Source of the DNA: Brachionus rotundiformis
Taxonomy: Eukaryota; Rotifera; Eurotatoria; Ploima; Brachionidae
Assembly (NCBI GenBank): GCA_016802295.1
Contig: JAESIW010000166.1
Span: 261,213 to 325,212, forward strand
DNA: 64,000 nt
Reading direction: 5' to 3'
In this document: in pieces, positions 20,274 to 31,538 of the stretch
Layout of the letters: each line of letters begins with the position of its first letter
Numbering within the stretch: position 1 is the first letter of the stretch
Translations under genes and position numbers: made by a program
The notes under the pieces: model-generated
The model's database searches: none
Told to the model about the DNA's origin: nothing
The model's input: only the letters and a program-made list of their open reading frames with translations

Positions 20274-22005
20274 ATGGAAAAAAAGAATATCGTCGAATAT
20301 TACTGTGATCTTGAGCGTATAGTTGATCTAAAATGTGAATTGTCTTTGTTTAATTGTGACCATCAGAGTAGCCTGTACAATTTTTTGAACACAAGCCGAA
20401 ACAAATTGATCACTTCAATTCAAAATCTATGCAAAAACTCACTTTCATCAGATAAATTTATCTATGGTTTTTTATTAATATCTGATGACACATTCACTCT
20501 TGGTAAATTTATAATCACTGGAAAAAAAATTAGCCCCAACATTGAAAAATCATTGAAGTAATTTTTTAATCAATTGTTGACATAATTCTATTTTTTTAAT
20601 ATAAGCTTAGATAAAGAGTATTTTCTAGACTCAAGTGTAAGCCAAATATATTTACCAACTAATTAATATGAGCACATTTTTAATATTAAGGAAAGAATAG
20701 AATTTTTTTTGCTAAAGCAACTGATAGACCAAAAAATTGGCGAGGAAGTGATAGACATAAGTGACAATTTAAACAATATAATTCAACAAATATCAATCCA
20801 ACTTGATTACTTTGACCAAAGTGTTTGCCAAGCTTTCAAACTGATTAATAAACAAGAAATCAAAAGTCTAAGTATATCAAGATTAAAGTCTGTGGACGAA
20901 AAACATCTAGGTGAACTTGTTTGTCAACTAACTTCTTTGGAAGAATTGACTTTGGCATTTTATAAAAAATTTCAACTAAATTTTGACCATGTAAACCAAC
21001 TTCAGAAGTTCAAGTCTTTTAATTTTAATCTTACCATTGACTCAGTTAAAAATATAGATATCCAAAGCCTTGGTCAAATAGAGAAAATAGATCAGCTAAG
21101 AGTACAAGAATCAAATTTATACGAACTTGATAAATTAGATAAATTCAAAAATCTCAAATATTTATGCTTAAATTGGAACAATATAGAGCACGTGTCCAAT
21201 AGTGCGTTTTCGGACCTTAATGGATTGATTGCTTTAGACATTGGTGGCAATGAAATTAAAAATTTAGATGAAAAATTATTTGAAAATTTAACAAGTTTAG
21301 AATATTTAAATTTAAGACACAACTATATTAAAGAAATAGATACCAAGTGTATAAATTTTGCTCAAAATTTGCAATTTTTGTCTCTGATAAATGGTTACTA
21401 TGATGGACATGACGAGCTTTATGTCGACTTTGACTCACTATCTTTGCCAAAATTAAAATATTTGGCAATTAGATGTAACAAAATTCCCATTCTGAAAAAT
21501 TTTAGTCTTGAATTTCTTGAAGTAAAGGGCCTTAAGGACCAAGCTCTGGAAAATTTAAGATTTCAAAGTGGTCTCAAAGGTCTAATATTGGTCTTTAGCT
21601 ATGAAACAAATTATATGCCCCAAATTGATAATGATGTATTCAAAGCATTGTCTAATTTGGTCTACTTGGCATTTCGATTTGATTTCATATTCGATGCACA
21701 AAATGTGGTCGAAAACCAAGATGTGTACAAAGGTCTCATAACAAAACAACAGGAACACCAATCAGTCAATTTTTTTCACAATTTAGATGAATTTTCCTAT
21801 CAGCATTGTCTATTTATATTCATTGTAAAAAGATAATTAAATAATTAGAATTCTTGTGAACTAAATTTTGTCTAAGGTATCAATTTACCAGAAAATTGTG
21901 GACTTTGTTGCCAATGAAATGAATTTTTCAAAGCATACATTATCAGCAGCATATGACTATCACGAAATATTTTATCACAACTTTTTTAATTACAATTTTG
22001 ATTGA
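20274..22005 (+). CDS. Leucine-rich-repeat protein
   Basis: Three-exon model (20274-20557, 20696-21824, 21877-22005) giving 513 residues. The central part carries consecutive leucine-rich repeats of about 24 residues, for example KYLCLNWNNIEHVSNSAF, ALDIGGNEIKNLDEKLF and EYLNLRHNYIKEID. There is no signal peptide or membrane segment, so the protein is probably cytoplasmic and works by protein binding. The N-terminal 90 residues and C-terminal tail have no recognised domain. Exon 2 uses the acceptor ending at 20695 because it is the only nearby one that restores frame. The gene lies between two inverted copies of the tRNA cassette, bracketed by tRNA-Ile genes on both sides. Confidence 0.75.
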
Positions 22006-22080
22006 AAAAATGAATTAGTTATTTATTTTTTAAATAATAATTGATAATTTATTAATAATTTATTAATAGAAATAAAATAA

Positions 22081-22154
22081 GCCCGGCTAGCTCAGTTGGT
22101 TAGAGCGTCGTGCTAATAACGCGAAGGTCGTGAGTTCGATCCTCCCGTTGGGCA
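22081..22154 (+). tRNA. tRNA-Ile (AAT), inverted cassette B
   Basis: Same 74-nt gene as at 20075-20148 but in the other orientation, anticodon AAT. First gene of the inverted cassette B, followed by a T7 terminator. Confidence 0.95.
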
Positions 22155-22172
22155 AATTTTTTTCCTTATAAT

Positions 22173-22554
22173 TACCGTAATGCCTTGCCCCCTAATGCGG
22201 CACTTATTTTCAGAATTCTGGATTTTAATGCATGCATTTAACCCACTTTTTTTTCCAGATACGCTGCGACTGAAAATGCTGCAGTTAATGTCAAAATTTT
22301 GGTAAAAATGCCGCATTAAATATGTAAAAAATAATAAAAATTTTTTATTATTAATTTTAATTTTTTTTATTTTTTAATTTTGATTATTTTTACATATTTT
22401 TTACATATTTAATGCGGCATTTTTACCAAAATTTTGACATTAACTGCAGCATTTTCAGTCGCAGCGTATCTGGAAAAAAAAGTGGGTTAAATGCAGCATT
22501 AAAATCCAGAATTCTGAAAATAAGTGCCGCATTAGGGGGCAAGGCATTACGGTA
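22173..22554. mobile_element. Palindromic TA-flanked MITE, copy 1
   Basis: An almost perfect inverted repeat of about 382 bp: arms of about 180 nt beginning CCGTAATGCCTTGCCCCCTA and mirrored at the end, with a short AT-rich centre. It is flanked by TA on both sides. Cassette A (around 20055) contains the same surrounding sequence without the insert and with a single TA, so the target-site duplication is TA. This suits a Tc1/mariner-superfamily non-autonomous element; no transposase is present. Confidence 0.85.
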
Positions 22555-22593
22555 TTTAAAATTATTAATTAAATAAGAAAAAAGTATCAAAAA

Positions 22594-22664
22594 TGCACTG
22601 GCCGGGAATCGAACCCGGGCCGCCCGCGTGGCAGGCGAGCATTCTACCACTGAACCACCAGTGC
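22594..22664 (-). tRNA. tRNA-Gly (GCC), inverted cassette B
   Basis: Same 71-nt tRNA-Gly as in the other cassettes, on the minus strand, anticodon GCC, followed on the minus strand by a T-run. Confidence 0.95.
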
Positions 22665-22859
22665 TTCATACAAATAGATCGCCTTATAGATATTAAATAA
22701 CTTAAAGTAAAATACAAATAATTATTTAACAATATTTAATTGGTAATAATAAAAATACTAAAAATTATTAATTACTTTGTATCATATAAAATGCTAAAAT
22801 TTAACTAGCTTCTAATTTAGAGACAAATTTTTGATTTTAATATATTTTTTCTTATATTT

Positions 22860-23500
22860 CAAGGTTAATCAACAGGCTAGTGTCCATGTCCTAAAGACCG
22901 ATTAACACTCCATTTATTTAAATAAAATAAGATTCACAAATTAAAAAAATATTAATTGTTTATATAATTATTTAAAAAATAAAACATTGATATATTTAAA
23001 TTAAATTTTTTGAATTTTTTTTCAAAATCTGTGAAAATTAAATTGATATTATTAAAAATTGAATGCTTAAATGTTGTAAATTTCAACATTGATCTCCTGA
23101 TCACAAAGCAATTTATAAGTTTTGAGTAGAAAAATCCAAATGTTTTTTCACCATTTACTGATTTTGAAGTTGGTTCTATCAGATTCTCACTGTTCCTTAA
23201 ATTATATTTTAAATTTCTTGAGTCATTTTTCTTTAAATTCTGCCTTAGATTTTCAGGAGAATTATGAAAGTAGTGTTTTATAAGCAAAAGATAGCATTCT
23301 ATCAATTATTCTATGTTGGAATGCATACAAGCCATACTTTTCTAAGAAGTTATTGATATCATTAAAGTTATTTGCATCAAATTTGAACCTAAACAATTTA
23401 AATAACGTTAAATAATAACTCTTAGCCAATTTGTTTATTGCCTCTTTTGAGAAATAGCATAAGAGAGTGGAGCAATAATCAAAATAAGGCAATATAAACG
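22860..23500 (-). mobile_element. Relic of a LINE reverse transcriptase C-terminus
   Basis: Two overlapping minus-strand frames (23492-23262 and 23305-22952) together read as the tail of a non-LTR retrotransposon: MPYFDYCSTLLCYFSKEAIN, then NFLEKYGLYAFQHRI, then a frameshift into YNLRNSENLIEP and FFYSKLINC. The LP.FDYCS block is typical of LINE reverse-transcriptase C-terminal regions. The 3' end includes taatcaacaggctag, which recurs in the fragment at 26.4 kb. The copy is broken by the frameshift and lacks everything upstream. Confidence 0.75.
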
Positions 23501-23772
23501 TCTTAAAGAACTGTATTTTAACAGAAGTTGATAGATAGAATAGAAAAATTTTAATAGCTTCTAATCTAGTGACAAATTTTTGATTTTAATAGTTTAGTTT
23601 GAATAAAAGTTATATTTATTAAGAAGTTTATTTTAATTATTTAGTTAAATTCCACTTTTATTTAAATTAAAAAAAATAACTATAAAGAAAAAACTTTAAA
23701 ATATGTATAAAAAAAAATATTTTCCTTATTTTGTGTAATAATGAAAAGAACATATGGCCTTATAAAAACTGT

Positions 23773-24438
23773 TGCTACAATATCCCTATTATTTTATTTT
23801 AAAATAGTCACCAGAAAAAGCTTAACTAACTAAATTAGTTAAATTGCTCTGAACACCAAAGGGGTATAAATAGGATGTTCTTTTGACAAAAAGTCATTTC
23901 ATTTTTTAATTTTTTAAATTTCATTTTTTAATTTTTAAATTTTTGGAAAATGGAGTCAAAAAGCAGTCACCGTAACTCTGCCGATCCGCAGGTCCCAAGC
24001 CCTGATGAAAAAAGAGGAGGGTGGTGGCAGCCACATGCATCGTATGTGCATGTGGTCTTTCACGTAGTCTGCAGAAGAGCTGTATGGCGGGTACATAGGC
24101 CTACGGGTCTTTGTCCAAGTCTTGTCGTATGAGGGCGCCGCTGGCTTCGACCATCTCCCAGTATAGAATCCGAAAGGAGCGAGAATCTGCTGTACAGCTG
24201 ACCCTCTGCAGACAGTACGTAACTTTGGAAGCCTTGAGTTAAGACTTTATCTCAATTGAGAGAGAGGTCGCTTGGTTTGTGGTTCCAAGCTAGTCTAAAT
24301 AGTTGCCGAGTTCGCAGCCTTGTGCTCGGATGAGTGGCGCTGTTTATGATGAACGTCCCACTGGCTTCTTAGGGAAAGGTTGGCCGTCATAACTCTGCCA
24401 AAGCCGGTCCCAAGCCCGGTTGAGAAAAGAGGAGGGTG
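23773..24438 (+). repeat. GC-rich TATA/ORF element, copy B
   Basis: Plus-strand copy of the element described at 19130-19800. The TATA box is TATAAATA at 23865-23872, the 60-codon ORF is at 23950-24132, and the duplicated ggtcccaagccc motif occurs near 23990 and near 24408. In this inverted cassette no tRNA-Asp follows the element; similarity ends just after gaggagggtg at 24438. Confidence 0.7.
23950..24132 (+). CDS. 60-residue ORF of repeat element, copy B
   Basis: Same ORF as in copies A and C, starting MESKSSHRNSADPQ and ending at TGA 24130-24132. The ATG lies about 80 bp downstream of the TATA box. Function unknown, and it may not be translated. Confidence 0.3.
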   Translation: MESKSSHRNSADPQVPSPDEKRGGWWQPHASYVHVVFHVVCRRAVWRVHRPTGLCPSLVV

Positions 24439-24672
24439 ACTAAAAAATGTTCAGGAATGACAGAAATTATCTTTTGGAACTTTTTTTTCATAATTCTAAT
24501 TTTATATTTATTTATTGAATTTACATTTTAAAATTTTTAAAAAAAAACAATCTATAAATAATTGATGCGGCTATAAGAGCTTGCTTTTACTAATACACTC
24601 TCTTGATATTACATTTTTTTATTAAATTAAAATCTTTTAATAAAACCCTTTATTCCGCTCTTAAAACAACTA

Positions 24673-25732
24673 TTATCTGCTTGATATTGCTCCTGGATAA
24701 GCCGGTGGCGGTGATCCGCTTCGTCTTAAACTAAAATAAGAATCAATGGAAATTTCAAAACTTGCATTTGCCAATTACTTGTTTATATTATTATTCTCCA
24801 AATTATCTACACTCTGGTCATCTTCCTTATCCAACTCGGTTTTAGATGTGTTCTGCACAGCAGTCGAATATGAGGGAGGAGGCGGCGGAAATACTGAACC
24901 AGAAACCGATTGCTCTGTTCCATCTAAAATTATTTGAGCATAGGTTTCATTAAAATTTCGCCGCATAGCAGCTTGTCTATTCTTAATGCACGACTTATAA
25001 ATGGTCAATACCACTATCATCATTATCATTAGTGTTAGAAAATTACTAATTCTGCTAGTCTCATACAAATCTTTATTACTTGAATATATAATATAATTAA
25101 ATAAAGATATTATTTTCAGTTTTAAGTACATACTAATATTCATACATGTCTCCAAAGTTATCTATATCCAGATAATACTCAAGCTAAATTTATAATTATC
25201 TATTACCAGAACACTAAAAATTAGTAGAGAAATATTACCGAGCAGGAATTTTCCAGAATAAACTCATCATCAGCTCTATCATAACCTTCACATTTGACCT
25301 GGTAGCTGCCGAATGTGACCCTTTTGCCTAAATCGGCCTTGCAATCCCAGGCTATCTTACCATCCGGATGGCCCTTATTTATGCACTTGACAAAGTTGGG
25401 CGCGTACGAATGACACATGAGTGAATGGCTCAGGCATTTTAGCTTTTATAAATGTTGGATAAAAAGTGGTTCGATTTTTTTCTAATTTTGAAGTTACCTG
25501 TAAACTTGGTTTGTTGCGTTTGGAGTTGGTCAAATTGTCTTTGTATAAGCTAATTGACTTTATTTGACTAAGTTTTATTCGGTCGGTAGGCTGGTCGCTA
25601 GCCACTGCTATTAGGTAATCAATCAATGTTGGTTTATTAAATAATTGGTGCAAATTTACCAAAATGGATGTATTCGTGTAGAAATATAAGAGACAGGTAG
25701 TTTATTGTGATTATTTGGGACCAGTTGATCAT
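24673..25732 (-). CDS. SARAF: SARAF-like regulator of store-operated calcium entry
   Basis: Six exons on the minus strand (25660-25732, 25498-25604, 25239-25442, 25134-25183, 24779-25078, 24673-24730) give 263 residues in frame. The lumenal part matches SARAF (TMEM66): conserved cysteines and WDCKADLGKRVTFGSYQVKC, then EGYDRADDEFILENSCS and LEYYLDID. A hydrophobic N terminus acts as signal peptide. One membrane span (SNFLTLMIMMIVVLTIYK) is followed by a cytoplasmic tail with PPPPPSYS and PPPAYPG, i.e. PPxY-type WW-ligand motifs. SARAF sits in the ER membrane and promotes slow inactivation of STIM1/ORAI calcium entry. The protein is shorter than human SARAF (339 residues), mainly in the glycine-rich tail. 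Confidence 0.88.
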
Positions 25733-26384
25733 GACTTTTTTTTATACCATTCAATTCTAAACTATTAATTTATTAAGGCTAGATTTTGTTTTAAGTTTTA
25801 ATGAAATTTAACAAATAATTATGAAAATATTTTATTATAATATTTTGAGAATTTTATTAAATACTGTGAATTATGCCTTAAATTAAAAAATGCAAAATAA
25901 TCATATTTTTTTAGCTATTTTTTTTTTGTTAATTTTGCGTCATTATTAAATATAAATTAATTGTTGTGATTAAAATAGAAGTTTTAATAATAGATAGAAA
26001 ATTATTTAAGACCTAAATGACAAGGGAATTGAATTTTTGTTTACATTCTAAAAATTGAATAAACTAGTTTTACTCATAAATAATATTTTGGTTAGTTTGA
26101 CAAAAAAACTTAATTATAATTAGATAGTGATCAAAAAATTTTAAGTTTTTAATTAGAATTTAACAATCAAAGTTATAAATAATCGAATGAACTTAAAATA
26201 TTCTAATTAGAATTTTTCAAATAAATTTTATAAAGCATAATCAATTTTTAAAATATTTCAAGCAAACAAATTCCTATTAGATAATGTCAAATTTGTGTCA
26301 ATTATCAATATGCTTTGAATTTTATTATAAAATTAAAAGAAACCCAAAAAGAAAATGTTTTAATTTATTTTTTTTGTTATAAAG

Positions 26385-26510
26385 TTAATCAACAGGTTAG
26401 TTTTGGAATCTGAATGGAAACAGTTTTTTCAATTTTTCTATTTGAATTTGATATTAGTTCGTTACTGTTCCTTAAACCATAATTCATAGTTCGTAAGCCA
26501 TAACTGTTAT
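26385..26510 (-). mobile_element. Short LINE 3'-end fragment
   Basis: On the minus strand one frame reads LRTMNYGLRNSNELIS, closely parallel to the YNLRNSENLIEP stretch of the LINE relic at 23 kb. It ends at the same taatcaacagg(t/c)tag sequence. Only the last ~40 codons of the reverse-transcriptase tail survive. Confidence 0.6.
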
Positions 26511-26929
26511 TTTTCGATTAAGTAAAAAAATATTTAAGATAAGAATGATCCACCCTTTTCAAATATTCTATGTAAAAATAAATAAATGAGTAAGACTTCT
26601 AAAAATGTATATATTAATTTCATTATAACTTTTTAATTTAATTTAACAGTTTTAAAATTGATATATTTATAAATTTCTATATTTGATAAATAGTTTAATA
26701 TTTCAAAATCAATAATAAAAATGTGGTAACATAAAAGTGTTAAAAATTGAGCTGTTAGTAAAAGGGTGAGTATTTGAAGAAAACAGCATCAAAGAATAGC
26801 TTAAAACACCAGCTAGAAAAAAGGAGAAAACGACTACAAAATGAATAAGTATGGATGCGGGAAGCGAAATAATTAATTTTTTTTAGGTTGCGAAGATAGA
26901 ACTATCAAAACGAGGCTAATTGTCATTAC

Positions 26930-27590
26930 CAAATCTATGAACTTTAATTTTGGTCACTTAAAAAGCACTAAATTCTGAGAACTTTGACATTTAAAGTGCA
27001 GGAAAACTCTCAAAATTGACAGAGAAATTTAACTTTGAAATTTAAAATTCTTAAATAATTTTAAATGAATGGTCACCTTCAGGACCTCATTTCTCTATGA
27101 TCTTTTGGCCTACCGAGGTCCTCGAGTACTCAAAAGCAAGCTCAGTAGATGCTCTATAACACACTACTTGTAGTTGTGGTAATTATTTAATACTAGAAGC
27201 ACTAGAATTTTGAATGTCTGTAAGTAATGAATGAATAAAAAATTTTTTTTCCGTAACTGCTTCTTTAAATTATCTTTTATTTGATTTACTGCCTTTATTT
27301 AGTGGTATTTTATTTACAATTTAAAAACTGACCGAATTTTCCCTGTGTTTCTAGTGTTAGGAACATAAATTTCGGTGTAAAATACGCGTTTTTTGGATTT
27401 TTCAAAATTGAATTGTGACCTCAATCCTTAAAATATCAAGACAAAATTTAGTCACTTATAAGGCTCTAAATTCTCTTGGCTTCAGCTTTTGAAGTGAAGA
27501 AAACTCTAAAAATTGACAGAGTAATTTAACTTCGTAAATTTAAATCTTAAAATTGATCGGTCACTTCTATGATTTATTCTATGATTTAGC
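26930..27590 (+). repeat. Dispersed repeat, family 1 (copies 2 and 3)
   Basis: 26990-27430 parallels the reverse complement of 11460-11760, including the RTSFLYDLLAYR peptide frame (from about 27083). A partial second unit begins again near 27440: aaaactct.aaaattgacagag..aatttaact occurs at about 27002 and again at about 27500. The unit thus appears in partial tandem, about 500 bp apart. Confidence 0.6.
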
Positions 27591-27807
27591 TGAATCACTT
27601 TACTTTGACCCATTTGTACCAACTATTGATAAAATATCATTTATAGATATAATAAACAAAAAAAATTTAAATTTTGGGAAATGATTTTATTTTAATTTTA
27701 GCAAACAAAATTGTTTGTTTTTATACTCAAAATAAATAAGAAATAAAGCAAAAAAAAAAATAGATAAAATATATATATATATTTAAATATTAAAATTCAA
27801 TTTTATT

Positions 27808-29126
27808 TTAATCAAATAAACCATAAAAATCATTGGCAAATTCTAAAAAGTCCGAGTCGTCCATATCAGACAAAACATTGTCTCTCACCATCATCCATAG
27901 GAACAGATCATCGCGGTCATAGCTGGTGTCGGAATCACTGTTTGTGTCATCGTCATAGTCAAAGTCAATATTGACCAAGTTGGAGTAGAGTTCCGAGTCG
28001 CCGAAACGGTTGAAGCGTCGGCGTCGAGTCGGATCAGGCAGCTCGGCTATACTGCCGTCCTTGTTCCGATGCAGGTAGAAGCACTTGCTACCAAAGGGAC
28101 ATGTGCCGTCACCGCGCTTGTAATATTTACACTCTGTCTTGCCCAAATTGCTCTTGTAATCACTTATTATCTTGGTTTTTTCCTCATCGTTATCGAACCA
28201 GTATTTGCTAGGCGTAACGTAGTCTGATTTAACCCTGCATTCCGGACAGGCCTTGACTATTTTGTTCTCATATGACTTGGACGATCGCCATTGACGGATG
28301 CACTGCAAGCAAAAACAGTGACTGCAGTTCTCCAGTATGCCGAAGCGTCTGTCGTTTAATTTCTCTTTTTGCCACACAATCTCCATGCATATACCGCACT
28401 GTTTTTCATTGCTTCGCTGAATGGCGAACGCCTCCTCCATATCCAGCTCCACTTGTCTCACACACTCTTGTCGGTGTTGTTCGCGCTGTTCGCTATCGAA
28501 CGGATGCAGACAAGCCAAATTGCACACATCGCACACATTTCCATGTATGTACTGACAGGATGAGGCAAACGGGCATTCGAGATTGTTCTCGAAATAGGGA
28601 CAAAGGGCATTGGTTGCAGGTGTTGTTTGCTGCAGTTTTAGATACTCGATGTATATGGGCTCGAACATGGTCAGGTCCATTTCGTTTAGATTCTGTTCGA
28701 GGTTGAGCGGCTTGCCAGTGAGGGCCTCGTAGTAGCTGGCCGGTGTGGGAGCCGGCTCGGCGCTTTCATCATCGACTAGTTTCTCCTCGACTAGCTTCAA
28801 ATTTTTGACTCGTTTGACCAGACTTGGCTCGCTTTGAGCCGGACTGGTGTGCTGGTAGAAGCAGTCATCGCCGAACAGACACTTACCGGCGAGAAAATAT
28901 TTGCATACGGAGCTGTTTTTGGGGTTGGTGCTGGTAGTGGGTGCGACAGTGTGCGAATAGAAGCAATTGGAACCGTAGCGACAAGCACCACGGAGAAAAA
29001 ACCTTGACACAAGTGGTTAGAGAGCGTAGCTCGTTAATGTCATCACTAAATTTACTTGCATACTTGCTGACAGTCTACATTGGCTGGCTCTGGATCGACT
29101 GCGCTGCTCGGACCATTGCAAGACAT
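27808..29126 (-). CDS. MKRN1: Makorin RING-finger E3 ubiquitin ligase
   Basis: Two exons (29056-29126 and 27808-29002) give 421 residues. The order is that of makorins: two N-terminal C3H zinc fingers (VCKFFLRGACRYGSNCFYSH; CKYFLAGKCLFGDDCFYQH), a third C3H (LCPYFENNLECPFASSCQYI), the makorin-specific Cys/His region (CDVCNLACLHPFD), a C3HC4 RING (CGICMEI...CSHCFCLQCIRQW...CPECR) and a final C3H (ECKYYKRGDGTCPFGSKC). A short acidic tail follows. Makorins are RNA-binding E3 ubiquitin ligases. The first exon is needed to supply the ATG and the first zinc-finger cysteine. Which vertebrate paralogue is closest cannot be told. Confidence 0.94.
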
Positions 29127-30424
29127 TATTCTAAATAGATTAGATATTAAATAATTTATTTAGGCTAAAGTATATTGAAATATATTTTATTATTTTTTTT
29201 TTTTTGTTGGGAGAAAAATGAATAGTATTTATTGAATCTAATGCCAAAGCAATATAATATAAACATTTTATTAGAGTTTGTTAATATTAAAATTCAAAAT
29301 TGACAAGTCTTTTTATAATGCTTATTTCTAGTGTACATCTTACAGATAAGTGAAGCTAATTATTTTTATTAAAATATTTCTCATTTTTGAGACAAGAATT
29401 TTTTAAATAGAAATTTCAAAATATCTATTTGATTTGGACTGTTTCAAATGTATAAATATAATTTTTGTCCTGGTGTATCATTGTATTGGGGATTTGTAGA
29501 CAATTGTAGACATAAATTGTTTGTGAGTAAAAAGGTTTATTCTAAAAATAGATAGAAAGAAGTGGCGCCACGTTCTTGTGAGCCGCTAAATTAGAAGACC
29601 AAGAATATATTGTATATAAAACGATTGTATATAATGTATGACCCAAAATGTTCACTTCGAATGCTTTATAAAGTAATTGAAGTGATATGAGACTAATAAA
29701 TACATGTATATAGACTGTTAATATCAGTAGGAGTAGACGTGGTGCAGTACTAATCAACCAATTGCGCTATCTTACATTTCCCTTTTCACGCCATGTGGAG
29801 CAAAGAGTCATTTTTTTTGATCAAACCATTACACCATTGACTGGACCATCAATATTATTAATAAATCATTTTTCAGTTGTGAGAATTTTTTTCATAATTT
29901 ATTTAAATAAAAATTTAATAATCAGAAAAAATATCAATCGTTTCGATGAGTTACTCCTTTCTCTGCTTTCTCAAATGTGTCTATATCTTTCTTCATGTAT
30001 GGATTCCACATTAAGACAGCGTAATATTTGCGTGCATTGTTTAACAATGGGTATACCATGGTTATTGAATCCATTTAAAACTTGACCTAGTACGTAATGT
30101 GAATATTCAGATTAATTTTATTGCAGTTTTCTTTAAAATAGTACAGTTTAGTTAAAATTAGTTGAATTTCTGTTATTTGTTTGAATTTAATCAAGCAAAT
30201 TTAAAAGACATGAAACATGATCTTCTTGATTACAACGCAAACCCAGACGGTTCCTTCATTCCATTCGATAAACTACAGCAATACATATACTAATACCTCA
30301 GAATATTCTCACATGGGACTGAAAGGAAGTTCTAAACACCATTCTGAACTGTAACAGCACAGTGTTCAAAAAACAAACAAAAATTGGTGGTCAAGTTTGA
30401 AATATTTTATTTTAATTCGAAGTA

Positions 30425-30615
30425 ATTTTCCGCAAGGGACTTTTATTAAATTTCATTGCATTTTTAGAAATTACAATCCTTTTTTTCAAAAGTTTGAAAA
30501 TACAGCTCTGAAATGTTAAAAGAATAAAAAATCAGCGATGAAATTTAATTGCGCATCTAAAAATGTTTGAGCAAGACTGAGCGCCTGAAATTTGATCAAA
30601 AATTTTACTATGCTC
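30425..30615. repeat. Foldback repeat, family 2 (copy 1)
   Basis: Inverted-repeat element. The right arm (gatgaaatttaattgcgcat, then ctaaaaatgtttgagcaaga, to 30615) is almost identical to that of the copy at 31.5 kb. The internal segment, with gaaattacaatcc and aaaagtttgaaaata, lies in the opposite orientation. The left arm is shortened. Confidence 0.7.
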
Positions 30616-31294
30616 ATTTTTGTTCTGCTTGTTTTTGAAATTCACAATACCTGACTTGTGAAATTGCTGCCATTATTTAAATTATTTCTTTTAAAAAATT
30701 TATCAAGCTCTGATTAATTTCTTTAATCTTGATATTGAATAATTATTCGATTTAGATGAATTATTTCCCTCCCCAATTCATCAAAGATAAAAAAATTAAA
30801 AATATTTACACAAGAGATTAAATTGGGTAAAAATAAGAAAGAATTAGATGAGAGTTAAACAAAAAATATAATCCAGTTCCTAGATAATAATTGAAGATCT
30901 CATACTTTCATTTAATTTAATCAATTTAATTCTTTTTATTTGAAGATGCATAATTGGGCTTATATATAAGTATTTCAGCACTTAGCCAGATACCAAGCTG
31001 AACAAAATATATCTTGTTTCATCTGGTTTTGATCAAAGTTTTAGAATTTAGAATTTTAAATAGCATTTCTTTTTCTATTAAACTAATAAAAGAATAAATT
31101 TTTATAAACAATTACTTAGAAAGCCACTAATCAAATACTAAACTAATTGCAATTGATATTCGTTCAATAATAAACAATTTTGCAACATTTTTATTTTGTT
31201 ATTATTTAGTGAATATATAATTTTTACTTTAATTAATAATTGATAATTCTTTTAAGTTTAATTTTTATTTTTTATAAATAATCTATTTAAAGTG

Positions 31295-31390
31295 TTGTAG
31301 TTCTCTCAATAACTACAGCCCCAACTCCAGTCAATTGATGATCTTCTGTGGGAACAAGTCATAGTATTTAAAACTGTGTAAAATAATATT
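31295..31390. repeat. Hairpin-bearing dispersed repeat (copy 1)
   Basis: gttgtagttctctcaataactac forms a hairpin and is followed by ccaactccagtcaatt and, further on, actgtgtaaaa. The same order occurs at 33995-34120. Family unknown; the ends are not defined. Confidence 0.4.
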
Positions 31391-31538
31391 TTGTATATTT
31401 TCTTTATTATTTGTTGGGCTAGAAGTGGCTATTTATTAACCTCTTTAATTTTGTAATATTAGATTAGATCTAAAGCAAGTCCGATATTAAATAAATAGAT
31501 TTGAATTAAATTTTAAGAAGCTCGATAATCCAGAGCAA

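Larger units (their letters stand above)
25733..27807. other. Intergenic with LINE fragment and dispersed repeats
   Basis: No gene. It contains a short LINE 3' fragment at 26385-26510 and dispersed-repeat family 1 at 26930-27590, both listed separately. The rest is AT-rich. Confidence 0.5.

Noticed and set aside
23990..24030. CTGATGA followed by GAAA-like sequence, reminiscent of a hammerhead ribozyme core
   Set aside because: Stem II is missing, and the second copy of the motif reads ggttgag at that position, so the catalytic core is not conserved.
29540..29770. Possible solo LTR with a gtggcgccac primer-site-like palindrome
   Set aside because: No TG...CA ends, no target-site duplication and no second copy in the window.
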